64,000 nt of DNA from Lachnoclostridium sp. An118 (GCF_002160985.1 NZ_NFLQ01000006.1:96742-160741), one strand, 5' to 3'. Shown: positions 1 to 9,067, counted from the stretch's first letter. Notes: generated by a model from the sequence alone, not told the origin. A program made the numbers and translations.

Positions 1-1447
1 ACCTGCATTTTGCCAGGACCGCCTTCAGGTAGTCGTAGCATCTTTCGGTGGAGGCGATATCCAGCCTCTCCCGGACAGAGTGGACATCCGGGATATCAGG
101 GCCGAAGGAAACACAGTCAAGATCCGGGCGCTTGCCCAGGAAGAGGCCGCACTCAAGCCCTGCGTGGATGGTGATGACCCGTGGGTCCTCACCGTACCTC
201 TCCCTGTATGTATCCACCATGATATCACGCAGAGGGGAGTGCTCCCTGTACATCCACCCCGGGTAATCGCTGTCTGTCGTAAAAGCTGCGCCACACAGAG
301 CTGCCAGGGTCCGAAGCCTGTCTGCCAGCGCCTGTTTCTGGCTGTCTACAGAGCTCCTGACAAGGGTGTGGACAGTGAGGAGCCCGCCCTCTGCGGAAGC
401 CACGCCCGGATTGAGGGAAGTCTCCACAAGTCCTGCCAGTCCCCGGCTGTAGGCCTGGGGTCCGTTTGGCATGAGATAGAGATAGTCAATGACCTGGGAG
501 GTCCGCTCCGGGGTGGCGGCGGAAAGCTGCTGCTCTCCGTTCTCCTCCACGGTCACCTTCAGTCCCGGCTCGTCTCCCATAAATTCCACGTCCCATGTCT
601 CCTTCAGGGCCATGGCTTCTTTTTTGATATCCTCCAGGCTGCCTTCAGGTGCCAGGAGGACTGCGGTGCAGTCCATAGCGATGACGTTCTCCTTGCTTCC
701 ACCCTCAAGGCTTACAAGGCGCAGCCCTTTGTCCCTGTCCAGCCTGTGGAGGAGCTGTCCCATCAGCTTCAGGGCGTTGCCCCTCTGCATGTGGATCTCC
801 GCCCCGGAGTGTCCGCCCTTCAGCCCGGAAATCCGCAACTTTACTGAGAGTCCTTTGTCCGGCCGGGACTCAAGTGCAAAGGAAGTGCGGCAGGTGACGC
901 CGCCGGCGCATCCGCAGGTCAGATAACCCTCCTCCTCTGAGTCGATATTGATGAGCTTTGTCCCCTTCAGAAGGGTCAGGTCCGCGGCCATGGCTCCTCC
1001 CATGCCGGTCTCCTCGTCCGTCGTAAAGAGGGCCTCCAGGGGCGGATGGGGAATGTCCCTGCTGTCCAGGAGGGCCAGGGCCATGGCGACAGCGATCCCG
1101 TCGTCCCCGCCCAGAGTCGTGTTCCTGGCCTTTACAAAGCCATCCTCTGTGTAAAGGTCCAGCCCGTCCTTTTTGAAGTCGTGGTCTGAGTCCTCGGTCT
1201 TGTCGCAGACCATATCCAGATGTCCCTGGATGATCACCGGGTCGCTGTCCTCATAGCCCTCTGTCCCGCTTTTCCGGATGATCACATTATTTGCCTCATC
1301 CTGGATCACCTCCAGCCCCCGGTCCTTTGCGAAGCGGACGCAGTAGTCGCTGATCCGCTTTGTGTCAAATGTGCCGTGAGGGATACTGCACAGCTCCTCA
1401 AAAAAATGAAAGACTGCCTTTGGTTCCAGGTTGTCAAGTATTGCCAT
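1..1447 (-). CDS. pepD: Aminoacyl-histidine dipeptidase (PepD-like, M20 family), cut by left edge
   Basis: Reading from an ATG at 1447 with AAGGAG-type spacing upstream, the frame stays open to base 1, giving about 482 residues. PepD proteins are near this length, so probably only the stop or a few codons are missing. Metal-site motifs of the M20/PepD family are visible: GHLDMVCDK near residue 80, a GGDDGIAVAM stretch near residue 115, TTDEETGMGGA (catalytic Glu-Glu) near residue 145, and INIDSEEEG. A histidine in IHAGLECG near the C terminus matches the last ligand. The family cleaves Xaa-His and other dipeptides in the cytoplasm. It is divergent from ylbJ. A weak promoter (TTGCTT, 17 bp, CACAAT) lies at 1494-1522. 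Confidence 0.88.
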   Translation of the reverse strand, partial: MAILDNLEPKAVFHFFEELCSIPHGTFDTKRISDYCVRFAKDRGLEVIQDEANNVIIRKSGTEGYEDSDPVIIQGHLDMVCDKTEDSDHDFKKDGLDLYTEDGFVKARNTTLGGDDGIAVAMALALLDSRDIPHPPLEALFTTDEETGMGGAMAADLTLLKGTKLINIDSEEEGYLTCGCAGGVTCRTSFALESRPDKGLSVKLRISGLKGGHSGAEIHMQRGNALKLMGQLLHRLDRDKGLRLVSLEGGSKENVIAMDCTAVLLAPEGSLEDIKKEAMALKETWDVEFMGDEPGLKVTVEENGEQQLSAATPERTSQVIDYLYLMPNGPQAYSRGLAGLVETSLNPGVASAEGGLLTVHTLVRSSVDSQKQALADRLRTLAALCGAAFTTDSDYPGWMYREHSPLRDIMVDTYRERYGEDPRVITIHAGLECGLFLGKRPDLDCVSFGPDIPDVHSVRERLDIASTERCYDYLKAVLAKCR

Positions 1448-1493
1448 TGTCTTATCTCCTTTGTGTAATCTGAATGTAAATTCGTTTTTCTCT

Positions 1494-1522
1494 ATTGTGT
1501 CACGGAATACATAAAAAAGCAA
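1494..1522 (-). promoter_or_regulatory. Possible SigA promoter of pepD
   Basis: On the minus strand TTGCTT (1517-1522) and CACAAT (1494-1499) are 17 bp apart, about 50 nt upstream of the pepD start. The -10 box is poor, so this is tentative. Confidence 0.35.
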
Positions 1523-1574
1523 GCTGCACCATAAAATAAACCAGATCATGCCCTGGAAGACGAGGTGCCTGTCC

Positions 1575-2522
1575 ATGAAACGCCGTCTCTTCACTCTGAC
1601 CGTCATAGCCCTTTTCTTTGTCATGCTCCTCTTTCCGGGCCCTGTGTTTGAGGGCGCAAGCCAGGGGATCCTGCTCTGGTTCCGGACCGTCCTCCCCACT
1701 CTCCTCCCCTTTATGATCGCCGCTAACCTGATGGTGCGGACAAATGCGGTCCACTGCATTTCCCGGCTGGCGGGAGGCGTCCTGGGCAGGGCGCTGAAGG
1801 TGTCGGACTGCGGGGCATTTGCGGTCATTGCGGGATTTCTCTGCGGATATCCCATGGGCGCCAAGGTGACGGCTGACCTTCTGCGGGAGGGGAAGATATG
1901 CCGGGAGGAGGCCGCCTATCTTCTGTCTTTTTGCAACAACACAAGCCCAATGTTCATTGTCAGCTATGTGGTCATGCAGAACATCGGAAGGAAGGCCCTG
2001 TTTGCCCCATCGGTGGCTATCCTCTTTCTCTCCCCTCTCCTGTGCAGCCGTATCTTTTTCCGGATATTCCGGGGGAGATGGGCTCCCGGCCTGGACCGGC
2101 GGGGAAGGTTCAAAGGTCCTGCCGGATCCAGGAGCGCCCCCTTCTCCTTTGACGTGCTGGACACCTGTATCATGGACAGCTTTGACTCCATCACCAGGGT
2201 GGGCGGATACATCATGCTCTTTTCCGTTATTACGGAGCTGGCCTTCCTGCTTCCCGGGGCCGGAGGGCTCCTGTCTGTGAGTCTCTTTTCCTTTCTGGAG
2301 ATCACGGCAGGCGTTCCCATGCTGGCGGACCTGCAGGCGTCCTTCCCGCTGAGGTGGGTGCTGGTCATGGCGCTCGCTTCCTTTGGAGGATTCTGCGCGT
2401 CCGCACAGACCTACAGCATGATCCAGGGGACAGGGCTGAAGATTTCCGTCTATCTCACAGAAAAACTGGCCACCGCAGGGGTGACCAGTTGTATGTGCCT
2501 TGTCTTTCTGTATATGTCATGA
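1575..2522 (+). CDS. ylbJ: Sporulation integral membrane protein YlbJ
   Basis: A 315-residue multi-pass membrane protein of the nucleoside-recognition (Gate) domain family. It has hydrophobic segments from residue 4 onward, a conserved GFLCGYPMGAK stretch and a LLSFCNNTSPMF motif typical of YlbJ. In Bacillus YlbJ is made under SigE and is needed for spore cortex formation. The start at 1575 is chosen because GAGGTG sits 7 nt upstream; an in-frame ATG at 1548 has no ribosome-binding site. It lies near coaD and rsmD, as ylbJ does in Bacillus, but here is convergent with that cluster. Confidence 0.88.
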   Translation: MKRRLFTLTVIALFFVMLLFPGPVFEGASQGILLWFRTVLPTLLPFMIAANLMVRTNAVHCISRLAGGVLGRALKVSDCGAFAVIAGFLCGYPMGAKVTADLLREGKICREEAAYLLSFCNNTSPMFIVSYVVMQNIGRKALFAPSVAILFLSPLLCSRIFFRIFRGRWAPGLDRRGRFKGPAGSRSAPFSFDVLDTCIMDSFDSITRVGGYIMLFSVITELAFLLPGAGGLLSVSLFSFLEITAGVPMLADLQASFPLRWVLVMALASFGGFCASAQTYSMIQGTGLKISVYLTEKLATAGVTSCMCLVFLYMS

Positions 2523-2591
2523 GGGGGCATGCTGTAGGAATGCGGCTGTCCAGCCGGACCGCCCTGGGAGGGACCGGCAATCTCACCCCGC

Positions 2592-3218
2592 CTACTCCAG
2601 CTCCATGTCGTCCTCTTCGTACTCTTCCTCCGGCTCCTCAGCCGCACCGTACTCGGCCTCCAGTCCTCTTGCGGACTGATCCGGGATCTCCAGCTCGGAG
2701 CGGTTGTTGCGGACCATGTCGTAGCACTCCTGGAGGGAGTTCACAAGTCCGTCGTATTTTGTCGTGTAGCTGTCCAGCGTGTGGCCGATGATGCTCTCCG
2801 CATTTGCCAAAAGGTCGTCTGTGTACTGCATGGCTCCGATGCGGATATCGTTGGCATCGTTTGTAGCGTTGTCCAGTATCTGCTGGGCCTGCTCTGTAGC
2901 GGCGGTGACGATTTCATTTGCCTGAGCGTAAGCCTGCTGCATGATCTCGTGCTCGCTGACAAGCTCGGATGTCTGTATCTGGGCCTCCTGGAGCATGCTG
3001 TCTGCCTTGGCCTGCGCATCGGCAAGGATGGCGTCTTTATTTGCAATGATCTTCTGATAGCGCTTGATCTCATCCGGAGTCTTCATGCGGAGCTCGCGGA
3101 GAAGCTCGTCTATCTGGTCCTTGTTCACAATGATCTTCGTGGTGGACAGCGGCTGAAATTTGCAACTGTCGATGTACTCCTCGATCTCTTCGATAATCTG
3201 CTCAATACGGCTGCTCAT
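2592..3218 (-). CDS. Coiled-coil protein of unknown function next to coaD (V-type ATPase subunit H-like)
   Basis: A 208-residue acidic protein. Residues 1-50 carry a conserved N-terminal helix and [15 protein letters not shown] segment; residues 50-175 are rich in Ala, Gln and Glu with heptad-like spacing and no membrane segment, consistent with a long coiled coil. The tail (about 180-208) is almost all Glu, Asp and Tyr. Relatives are often labelled vacuolar ATPase subunit H or DivIVA-like because of coiled-coil similarity only. Its ATG overlaps the coaD stop by 4 nt (3215-3218), so it is translationally coupled to coaD. A role in cell envelope or division is only a guess. Confidence 0.75.
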   Translation of the reverse strand: MSSRIEQIIEEIEEYIDSCKFQPLSTTKIIVNKDQIDELLRELRMKTPDEIKRYQKIIANKDAILADAQAKADSMLQEAQIQTSELVSEHEIMQQAYAQANEIVTAATEQAQQILDNATNDANDIRIGAMQYTDDLLANAESIIGHTLDSYTTKYDGLVNSLQECYDMVRNNRSELEIPDQSARGLEAEYGAAEEPEEEYEEDDMELE

Positions 3219-3712
3219 AATTTACACTCTCCTTTTTTATCCATTTTTTCCTGCATCCGCTCTATCACGATATGAGGTACAAACTGTGAGATGTCTCCCC
3301 CGAAAGCTGCCACTTCCTTTACTGTACTGGAGCTCAGATAAGAATAATCCAGGCTGGTGGTCAGAAAGATCGTCTCCACCTCCGGCTCCAGCTTGTGGTT
3401 GGTCTGTGCCATCTGGAGTTCGTACTCGAAATCCGTGATCGCTCTCAGTCCCCGCACCACCATCTGCGCTTTCATTTTTCTCACAAATTCTACCAGCAGT
3501 CCCTCAAATGGAATGACTTTTACATTTGGAAGATTTTCCACTGTTTTCTCTAGTATTTTAACACGTTCTTCTACGGAAAACAACGGACTTTTTGCGTTAT
3601 TTACCAATACCCCGACGATTAATTCGTCCACCAGCTTCGCTGATCTTGTGATGATATCCAGATGACCGAATGTGACCGGATCAAAGCTGCCCGGATAAAC
3701 CGCTCTTAGCAT
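3215..3712 (-). CDS. coaD: Phosphopantetheine adenylyltransferase
   Basis: Catalyses the fourth step of coenzyme A synthesis, 4'-phosphopantetheine + ATP to dephospho-CoA. The 165-residue length is normal. The nucleotidyltransferase signature [15 protein letters not shown] (TFGH at 14-17) and the C-terminal SSSTVKE loop (near 128) are intact. It overlaps rsmD by 7 nt and the downstream coiled-coil gene by 4 nt, so the three form a tightly coupled rsmD-coaD-coiled-coil operon, the usual rsmD-coaD order of Firmicutes. Confidence 0.97.
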   Translation of the reverse strand: MLRAVYPGSFDPVTFGHLDIITRSAKLVDELIVGVLVNNAKSPLFSVEERVKILEKTVENLPNVKVIPFEGLLVEFVRKMKAQMVVRGLRAITDFEYELQMAQTNHKLEPEVETIFLTTSLDYSYLSSSTVKEVAAFGGDISQFVPHIVIERMQEKMDKKGECKL

Positions 3713-4275
3713 ATCTCTTTCCTCCCCGATGGCTCTATGAACACATGCTTGTTTGTCTTATATACCTTCTCTTTGATGACCTGGAAGCCAAGGTCGTCCA
3801 GATAGTCAAAGGAGGTCTCCTTTGACGCTTCCACGATGATCACGCCCCGGTGGGCCAGGAGGTCAGATTCCGCCAGGTAGGCAAGGACCTGCTTTTCAAG
3901 CCCCTGGTTATAAGGCGGGTCCATGAAAATATAATCAAACTGTTTCTCGCCCTCCAGTCGGTAGAGCGCCGTCATCACATCCGAGGAGATGGTGAGAGCC
4001 CTGCGCTCCAGGCGGGTGTGCTTCAGATTGTCCTTTATGCAGGCCATGGCCTTTGGGTTTTTCTCAACAAAGACGGCCTCCATGGCACCCCGGCTCAGGG
4101 CCTCGATGCCGATGCCTCCGCTGCCGGCAAAGAGATCCAGAAAAATGCAGTCATAGAGGTATGGCGCCAGTATATTGAAGAGCGTCTCCTTTATACGGTC
4201 CGTTGTGGGGCGGGTGTCAAGCCCGTCCAGCGTTTTCAGCTGCAGGCTCCGAGCGGTCCCGGCGATCACACGCAT
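3706..4275 (-). CDS. rsmD: 16S rRNA (guanine(966)-N2)-methyltransferase
   Basis: A 189-residue Rossmann-fold methyltransferase with SAM motif [11 protein letters not shown] (about 46-56) and catalytic DPPY (119-122), both diagnostic for RsmD. It methylates G966 of 16S rRNA in the assembled 30S subunit using S-adenosylmethionine. It is the first gene of the rsmD-coaD operon. The ATG at 4275 follows an AAAGGATG ribosome-binding site. Upstream are a near-consensus SigA promoter and a 41-bp palindrome that overlaps the -10 box and the predicted transcription start. Confidence 0.96.
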   Translation of the reverse strand: MRVIAGTARSLQLKTLDGLDTRPTTDRIKETLFNILAPYLYDCIFLDLFAGSGGIGIEALSRGAMEAVFVEKNPKAMACIKDNLKHTRLERRALTISSDVMTALYRLEGEKQFDYIFMDPPYNQGLEKQVLAYLAESDLLAHRGVIIVEASKETSFDYLDDLGFQVIKEKVYKTNKHVFIEPSGRKEIC

Positions 4276-4296
4276 GAAATCACATCCTTTTTGTTC

Positions 4297-4337
4297 ATTT
4301 GGGACGTAATACTTTTAAAAAGTATTACGTCCCAAAT
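4297..4337. repeat. 41-bp near-perfect palindrome at the rsmD promoter
   Basis: Arms of 20 bp (ATTTGGGACGTAATACTTTT and its reverse complement) are separated by a single A. The right arm shares two bases with the rsmD -10 box. It could be an operator for an unknown repressor, or a REP-like repeat. Confidence 0.85.
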
Positions 4338-4365
4338 TATACTAACTGGTGCATAATTGTGTCAA
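4336..4365 (-). promoter_or_regulatory. SigA promoter of rsmD-coaD operon
   Basis: On the minus strand TTGACA (4360-4365) and TATAAT (4336-4341), spacing 18 bp, 60 nt upstream of rsmD. Both hexamers match consensus exactly. Confidence 0.8.
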
Positions 4366-4371
4366 CAGGAA

Positions 4372-4420
4372 TAAACAAAAAGCACCCGGCAGATATTATT
4401 TCAATCTGCCGGACGCTTTT
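4372..4420 (-). terminator. Intrinsic terminator after the spore-protein gene
   Basis: A stem with arms AAAAGCACCCGGCAGAT and a near-perfect complement (4377-4420), with a U-rich tract on the minus strand (TTTTTGTTT). It lies about 75 nt past the spore-protein stop. Confidence 0.75.
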
Positions 4421-4495
4421 CGGTTTCATATTTCAGAATTTTCGCAGGTATTGATACACTTTATTTCAGATGTCGCTTTGAGCTGGATCTTCAGC

Positions 4496-4702
4496 TTATT
4501 TTCCGGCCATCTGTCTCTCCTGCTGCTCGATCATCTTCTTTACCATATAACCGCCGACAGAGCCGTTCTGTCTGGAAGTCAGGTCGCCATTGTAGCCGTC
4601 TGTGAGCGGTACGCCCAGCTCGCTCGCAACCTCGTATTTGAATTTGTCCAATGCACCCTTTGCCTCAGGCACTGCTGTCTTGTTAGATGAACGATTAGTC
4701 AT
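4496..4702 (-). CDS. Small acid-soluble spore protein, alpha/beta type
   Basis: A 68-residue protein with the two signature blocks of alpha/beta SASP: ALDKFKYEVASELGV and LTSRQNGSVGGYMVKKMI. These proteins coat DNA in the spore core, shield it from UV and heat, and are degraded by GPR protease at the KFKYEVA site during germination. The start at 4702 is set by an AAAGGAGGAG ribosome-binding site 8 nt upstream; a longer frame to 4729 lacks one. It stands between recG and rsmD with its own terminator. SigG control is expected from the family, but I could not identify a convincing SigG promoter. Confidence 0.95.
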   Translation of the reverse strand: MTNRSSNKTAVPEAKGALDKFKYEVASELGVPLTDGYNGDLTSRQNGSVGGYMVKKMIEQQERQMAGK

Positions 4703-4765
4703 TTTTATACTCCTCCTTTTTTGTAACATTTTGTTTTGTTGTTACACCGATAGTATATGGAGGAT

Positions 4766-6796
4766 TTACAATATTACACTAGCATTTCCTGCATGGTTTT
4801 CCAGTTTTTTCAACCATTCGGAGCCGGCGGCCTCCGGTGAGGAGACAGCCTCGTTCGCCATCTGTAAAAGCCGGGCATCCTGGAACACATCCCCCAGCTT
4901 AAAGCTCATAAGGCCGCTCTGGCGGATACCGAACAGGTCACCGGGGCCGCGGAGCTTCAGGTCCTCGGCTGCAATCTTGAAGCCGTCGTTGCTCCTGTTT
5001 AAAATGTCCAGTCTCTTTTTTGTCTCCTCGTCGTGGGAGCCGGTCATGAAAATGCAGTAGGACTGGTATTTCCCCCGGCCCACCCGCCCCCGCAGCTGGT
5101 GGAGCTGAGCCAGGCCGAAGCGCTCTGCGTTCTCCACCATCATGACGGTGGCGTTGGGCACATTGATGCCAACCTCGATGACCGTGGTGGAGACAAGTAC
5201 CTGGATCTTTCCGCTGCCAAAGCGCTCCATGATCTCATCCTTCTGGGACTGCTTCATCTTCCCGTGGAGAAAGTCCACGGTAATGCCCTCTCCCAGCTCC
5301 TCCTGGAGCATGGCCGCGTAGTCCGTCACATTCTCCACCTCCAGGTGTTCGCTCTCCTCCACCATGGGGCAGATGATGTAGCACTGGCGGCCCTCCTCCA
5401 CCTGCTTCTCTATGAAGCGGTAGGCGGTCTTGCGGTATCCTGTGTCCACCACGCAGTTCTTGATGGGCAGGCGGTCAGAGGGCAGCTCGTCGATGACGGA
5501 GATGTCCAGATCCCCGTACAGGATGATGGCCAGTGTACGGGGAATGGGGGTGGCGCTCATGACAAGGACATGGGGCATCTGCCCCTTCCGGGCCAGCATC
5601 TCCCGCTGCTTTACCCCGAACCTGTGCTGCTCGTCCGTGACCACCAGGGCCAGATTTTTGTAGCCCGCCTTTTTCTGGATGAGAGCGTGGGTGCCTATGA
5701 TGATCTGGGCTGTCCCGTCTTCCATCCGGTGGTAGGCATCCCGCTTTTCCTTCGCGGTCATGGAGCCTGTGAGGAGCTCGGTCCGGATGGGGATGTGGTG
5801 CTCCTCAAGGAGGGAGGTGATGGACTCGTAGTGCTGCTTCGCCAGCACCTCGGTGGGGGCCATGAGCGCCCCCTGGAAGCCGTTCAGGGCCGCTGTCATG
5901 AGAGCCAGCAGGGCGATGACTGTCTTGCCGGAGCCCACGTCCCCCTGGACCAGGCGGGACATGGAGAAATCCTTCTGCATGTCCGCCAGGATCTCCCCCC
6001 AGACCCGCTTCTGGGCCCCGGTGAGCTCATAGGGCAGCTCCCGGATGAAGGCCTCCACCTGAGGACTGGGCATGATGTGAAAATCGTTGCGGGCCCGGTC
6101 TGTCTCCTCCTTCAGAAGCCGCAGGGAGCAGATAAACTGGGCAAATTCCTCGAACACGAGCCGGCTCCTGGCGTGAAAGTACACTTCCTTGTCCTCGGGA
6201 AAATGGATGCCGCGCAGGGCATAGTTGTACTCTGCCAGCCTGTACCTGAGCCGCAGCGCCTCCGGCAGCAGTTCCCTCTCAAGAGGCAGGCCGTCCAGCG
6301 CCTGGCGGACCGCCTTCATGACCGCGTTGTTGGAAAGGCCGCCTGTCAGCGGATAGACCGGCTGCATGGTATTCAGCTTCTCCTCATACTTTGAGGATGG
6401 ATAAAAGATCTCCGGGTGCTCCATGACAAGGCCGCTCTTTTTCCTGGACACCAGGCCCCGCAGGGTGATGACTCCGCCCTTTCCCAGCGTGTTCCGCAGA
6501 AAAGGCATGCGGAACCAGACCACCTTCAGGGTGCCGCTGATATCCTTCAGATGGAGGGTGGTCACCTGCATGGAGCGGTTCCCGGACACCTGGACCCTGC
6601 CGAAGATGGCCCCGGTGACGGTCTGCACCCTGCCCTCCACGAGCTCGCTGACAGGCACCGCCTCCTCGTACACGTCGTACCCTCTGGGATAATACTGGAC
6701 CAGGTCACCCACGGTGTGGATGCCCAGCTTTATAAAAAGTTTTTCTGTCTTCTCTCCAATCCCCTTCAGCTCGTGGACCGGTGTCAGTCTGTTCAT
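4766..6796 (-). CDS. recG: ATP-dependent DNA helicase RecG
   Basis: Superfamily 2 helicase that reverses stalled replication forks and branch-migrates Holliday junctions. Length 676 is normal. It has an N-terminal wedge (OB-fold) domain to about residue 160, Walker A GDVGSGKTV near 290, the DEQH box near 390, MSATPIPRTL (motif III), and C-terminal helicase motifs including STTVIEVGINVPNA and QLRGRVGRG. It follows fakA, as in Bacillus, but a terminator-like hairpin lies between them (6826-6857), so some transcripts may end before recG. Confidence 0.97.
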   Translation of the reverse strand: MNRLTPVHELKGIGEKTEKLFIKLGIHTVGDLVQYYPRGYDVYEEAVPVSELVEGRVQTVTGAIFGRVQVSGNRSMQVTTLHLKDISGTLKVVWFRMPFLRNTLGKGGVITLRGLVSRKKSGLVMEHPEIFYPSSKYEEKLNTMQPVYPLTGGLSNNAVMKAVRQALDGLPLERELLPEALRLRYRLAEYNYALRGIHFPEDKEVYFHARSRLVFEEFAQFICSLRLLKEETDRARNDFHIMPSPQVEAFIRELPYELTGAQKRVWGEILADMQKDFSMSRLVQGDVGSGKTVIALLALMTAALNGFQGALMAPTEVLAKQHYESITSLLEEHHIPIRTELLTGSMTAKEKRDAYHRMEDGTAQIIIGTHALIQKKAGYKNLALVVTDEQHRFGVKQREMLARKGQMPHVLVMSATPIPRTLAIILYGDLDISVIDELPSDRLPIKNCVVDTGYRKTAYRFIEKQVEEGRQCYIICPMVEESEHLEVENVTDYAAMLQEELGEGITVDFLHGKMKQSQKDEIMERFGSGKIQVLVSTTVIEVGINVPNATVMMVENAERFGLAQLHQLRGRVGRGKYQSYCIFMTGSHDEETKKRLDILNRSNDGFKIAAEDLKLRGPGDLFGIRQSGLMSFKLGDVFQDARLLQMANEAVSSPEAAGSEWLKKLENHAGNASVIL

Positions 6797-6825
6797 ACGT
6801 CACTCTCCTGCTCTTATTTCCAGAC

Positions 6826-6857
6826 AAAGAAATAACAGGCAAACCCATGCCTGCTAT
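6826..6857 (-). terminator. Terminator-like hairpin between fakA and recG
   Basis: Arms AATAACAGGCA and TGCCTGCTATC pair with one G-U; on the minus strand the stem is followed by TATTTCTTTG. The U-tract is imperfect, so partial read-through into recG is likely. Confidence 0.5.
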
Positions 6858-6917
6858 CTCTCTTTATCTTACAGTCTGTCCGTATCTTTTGTCGCGGCAA
6901 ACAGTATCCTGACTATC

Positions 6918-8603
6918 CTACTCTACAGCCAGCACATAGTAGTAGATAGGCTGGCCGCCGTAGTGGGCATCCACGTCCACATCCGGATACTTCTCCTCTA
7001 TCTCCGCCACAAACCGCTGGGCGTCCTCCTCCTTGATCTCCTCGCCGTAGTACAGGCTGATGAGCTCGGAGTCCTCGTCCACCAGCTGCTCCAGCATGTC
7101 TCGGGTAGTCTCCTCGATCTGGGTGCCCACCGCGATGATGCCGGCATCGCCGATTCCCATGATATCGCCCTCGTGGATCTCCTTGTCGTCAATCTTCGTG
7201 TCGCGGACAGCGTAGGTCACCTGTCCGGACTTCACATGGCTGATGGCATCCAGCATGGCCTCCTCATTGGCCTTCCCGTCGGCCTCAGGCATAAAGCTGA
7301 TGATGGCTGTGATGCCCTGGGGCACTGTCTTGGTGGGGATGACGATGATCTCCTTGTCCTTCACAAGATCCTTGGCCTGGTTGGCTGCCAGGACAATGTT
7401 CTTGTTGTTGGGGAGGATGAAAATGGTGTCCGCATTCACATGGTCCACAGCGTTGAGCATATCCTCTGTGCTGGGGTTCATGGTCTGTCCGCCCTCGATG
7501 ATGTAGTCGGCGCCCAGCTCGCGGAAGATTTCATTTAAGCCCTCGCCGATGGAGACGGTGATAAATCCCATGGGCTTTCTGGGCTCTGCCGCAGCGGCCT
7601 TCTCCTCCTCTTCCTTCTGCTGCTTTGCCAGCTTCTCGGCGTCGCGGATCAGCTTTTCCTGGTGCTCCTCGCGCATATTGTCAATCTTCATGCGGGAGAG
7701 CTGTCCGTAGGTGAGAGCCTTCTGGATGGCAAGTCCCGGGTCGTTGGTGTGGACATGCACCTTTACCACATCCTCGTCGGCCACACAGACGATGGAGTCG
7801 CCGATGGACTCCAGATAAGCCTTGAATTCATGCTCATCTTCATCTGTAAACTCTTTTTCTGTCAGGATGATAAATTCTGTACAGTAACCAAACTTGATAT
7901 CAGCGGCAGACTCAGCGGAAACCTTCTGCTGTCTGGCTGATGCCGTGCCACCGCCCTCGGAAGCGAGGGCGCTGTAGTCTATCTCCTTGCCCAGGAAGGC
8001 GTCGTAGGCCCCCTTCAGGACCTCCATGAGTCCCTGTCCGCCGGAGTCCACCACACCTGCCTCCTTCAGCACAGGCAGCATGTCCGGTGTCTTCGCCAGG
8101 ACCGCGTCCCCCTCCTCGATGAGGGCGGGGATGAAGACCTCCAGGTCATCTGTGGTCTCAGCCAGCTCGTTGGCCTTCTCGGAGATGCCCCGGGCAACGG
8201 TGAGGATGGTCCCCTCCTTCGGCTTCATGACCGCCTTGTAGGCCGTGTCCTTGGCCCGCTCGCAGGCCGCGGCGAGATTCTGCACATTGATCTCCTCCTC
8301 ATCCCGAAGAGCCTTTGTAAAGCCCCGCAAAAGCTGGGACAGGATAACCCCGGAGTTTCCTCTCGCCCCCCGCAGGGAACCGGAGGAGATGGCCTTTGCA
8401 AGGGACTTCATATCCATGTCGGCAAGAGCTGTCACTTCCTTTGCCGCCGCCATGATGGTCAGCGACATGTTCGTGCCCGTGTCGCCGTCCGGCACCGGGA
8501 AAACATTGAGTTCGTTGATATATTCTTTCTTCGCCTCGATATTCTGCGCCCCGGCAAGAAACATCCTGGCGAGCATATCCACACTTATAGAATTTGTAGC
8601 CAC
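6918..8603 (-). CDS. fakA: Fatty acid kinase catalytic subunit (DAK2 domain protein YloV)
   Basis: Phosphorylates fatty acids held by a FakB (DegV-family) partner, feeding acyl phosphates to phospholipid synthesis. Residues 1-200 form the DAK2 (DhaL-like) kinase domain with the ATP/Mg loop VPDGDTGTN at 37-45 and a GARGNSGVI stretch near 78-86. The rest (about 230-561) is the DegV-like second half seen in YloV/FakA. Length 561 is normal. It lies 17 nt after yloU, with which it forms an operon. A DegV-family gene that could encode its FakB partner is at 43952-44830. Confidence 0.93.
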   Translation of the reverse strand: MATNSISVDMLARMFLAGAQNIEAKKEYINELNVFPVPDGDTGTNMSLTIMAAAKEVTALADMDMKSLAKAISSGSLRGARGNSGVILSQLLRGFTKALRDEEEINVQNLAAACERAKDTAYKAVMKPKEGTILTVARGISEKANELAETTDDLEVFIPALIEEGDAVLAKTPDMLPVLKEAGVVDSGGQGLMEVLKGAYDAFLGKEIDYSALASEGGGTASARQQKVSAESAADIKFGYCTEFIILTEKEFTDEDEHEFKAYLESIGDSIVCVADEDVVKVHVHTNDPGLAIQKALTYGQLSRMKIDNMREEHQEKLIRDAEKLAKQQKEEEEKAAAAEPRKPMGFITVSIGEGLNEIFRELGADYIIEGGQTMNPSTEDMLNAVDHVNADTIFILPNNKNIVLAANQAKDLVKDKEIIVIPTKTVPQGITAIISFMPEADGKANEEAMLDAISHVKSGQVTYAVRDTKIDDKEIHEGDIMGIGDAGIIAVGTQIEETTRDMLEQLVDEDSELISLYYGEEIKEEDAQRFVAEIEEKYPDVDVDAHYGGQPIYYYVLAVE

Positions 8604-8620
8604 TTAAAAATCCTCCTTAA

Positions 8621-8980
8621 CTAATCGATGACCCTGACGCCTTCGATGTAGATATTGATTTTATCCACCGGCATGCCGGAAAATTCTTCCACCCTGTACT
8701 TTACATTGCTGATCAGGTTGTCCGTGACAGCGGAGATGCTCACGCCGTAGGACACGATAACATGGAAATCGATGGTGATCCGGTTATCGTCCGATATAGT
8801 GACCTGGATGCCGTGGGTGAGGCTGTCCTTTTTCAGCAGCCTGACGAGGCCGTCCTTCATGTTGACAGCCGCCATGCCGACGATGCCGAAGCACTCGACG
8901 GCAACAGTCCCCGCATATTTTGCGATTACTTCAGGATTTACTGTAATGATACCAAGATCTGTGCTCATGCTTCCCTTCAT
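8621..8980 (-). CDS. yloU: Asp23/Gls24 family protein YloU
   Basis: A 119-residue Asp23/Gls24 family protein (the frame can also start at an internal ATG at 8968). The family signature runs from GIITVNPEVIAKYAGTVAVECFGIVGM through HVIVSYGVSISAVTDNLISNVKYRVEEFSG to a final DKINIYIEGV. Members are small cytoplasmic or membrane-associated envelope-stress proteins of poorly defined function, almost always encoded just before fakA. Its own promoter lies behind the rpmB terminator at 9038-9066. Confidence 0.9.
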   Translation of the reverse strand: MKGSMSTDLGIITVNPEVIAKYAGTVAVECFGIVGMAAVNMKDGLVRLLKKDSLTHGIQVTISDDNRITIDFHVIVSYGVSISAVTDNLISNVKYRVEEFSGMPVDKINIYIEGVRVID

Positions 8981-9037
8981 ATGGTTCCCTCCAATGTTCT
9001 ATTTTCATACTTTCTTAAAAGTCTGCTTAACAAAAGT

Positions 9038-9066
9038 ATTATACTCTGTTTTCCAGTGTTTTACAA
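9038..9066 (-). promoter_or_regulatory. SigA promoter of yloU-fakA
   Basis: Minus strand TTGTAA (9061-9066), 17 bp, TATAAT (9038-9043), about 60 nt before the yloU start. Confidence 0.7.
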
Positions 9067-9067
9067 C

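Noticed and set aside
4703..4765. SigG promoter for the spore-protein gene
   Set aside because: A TATACTA-like -10 is present but no matching -35 at the proper distance.
5033..6394. A 453-codon open frame on the plus strand
   Set aside because: Antisense shadow of recG with low-complexity composition and no ribosome-binding site.
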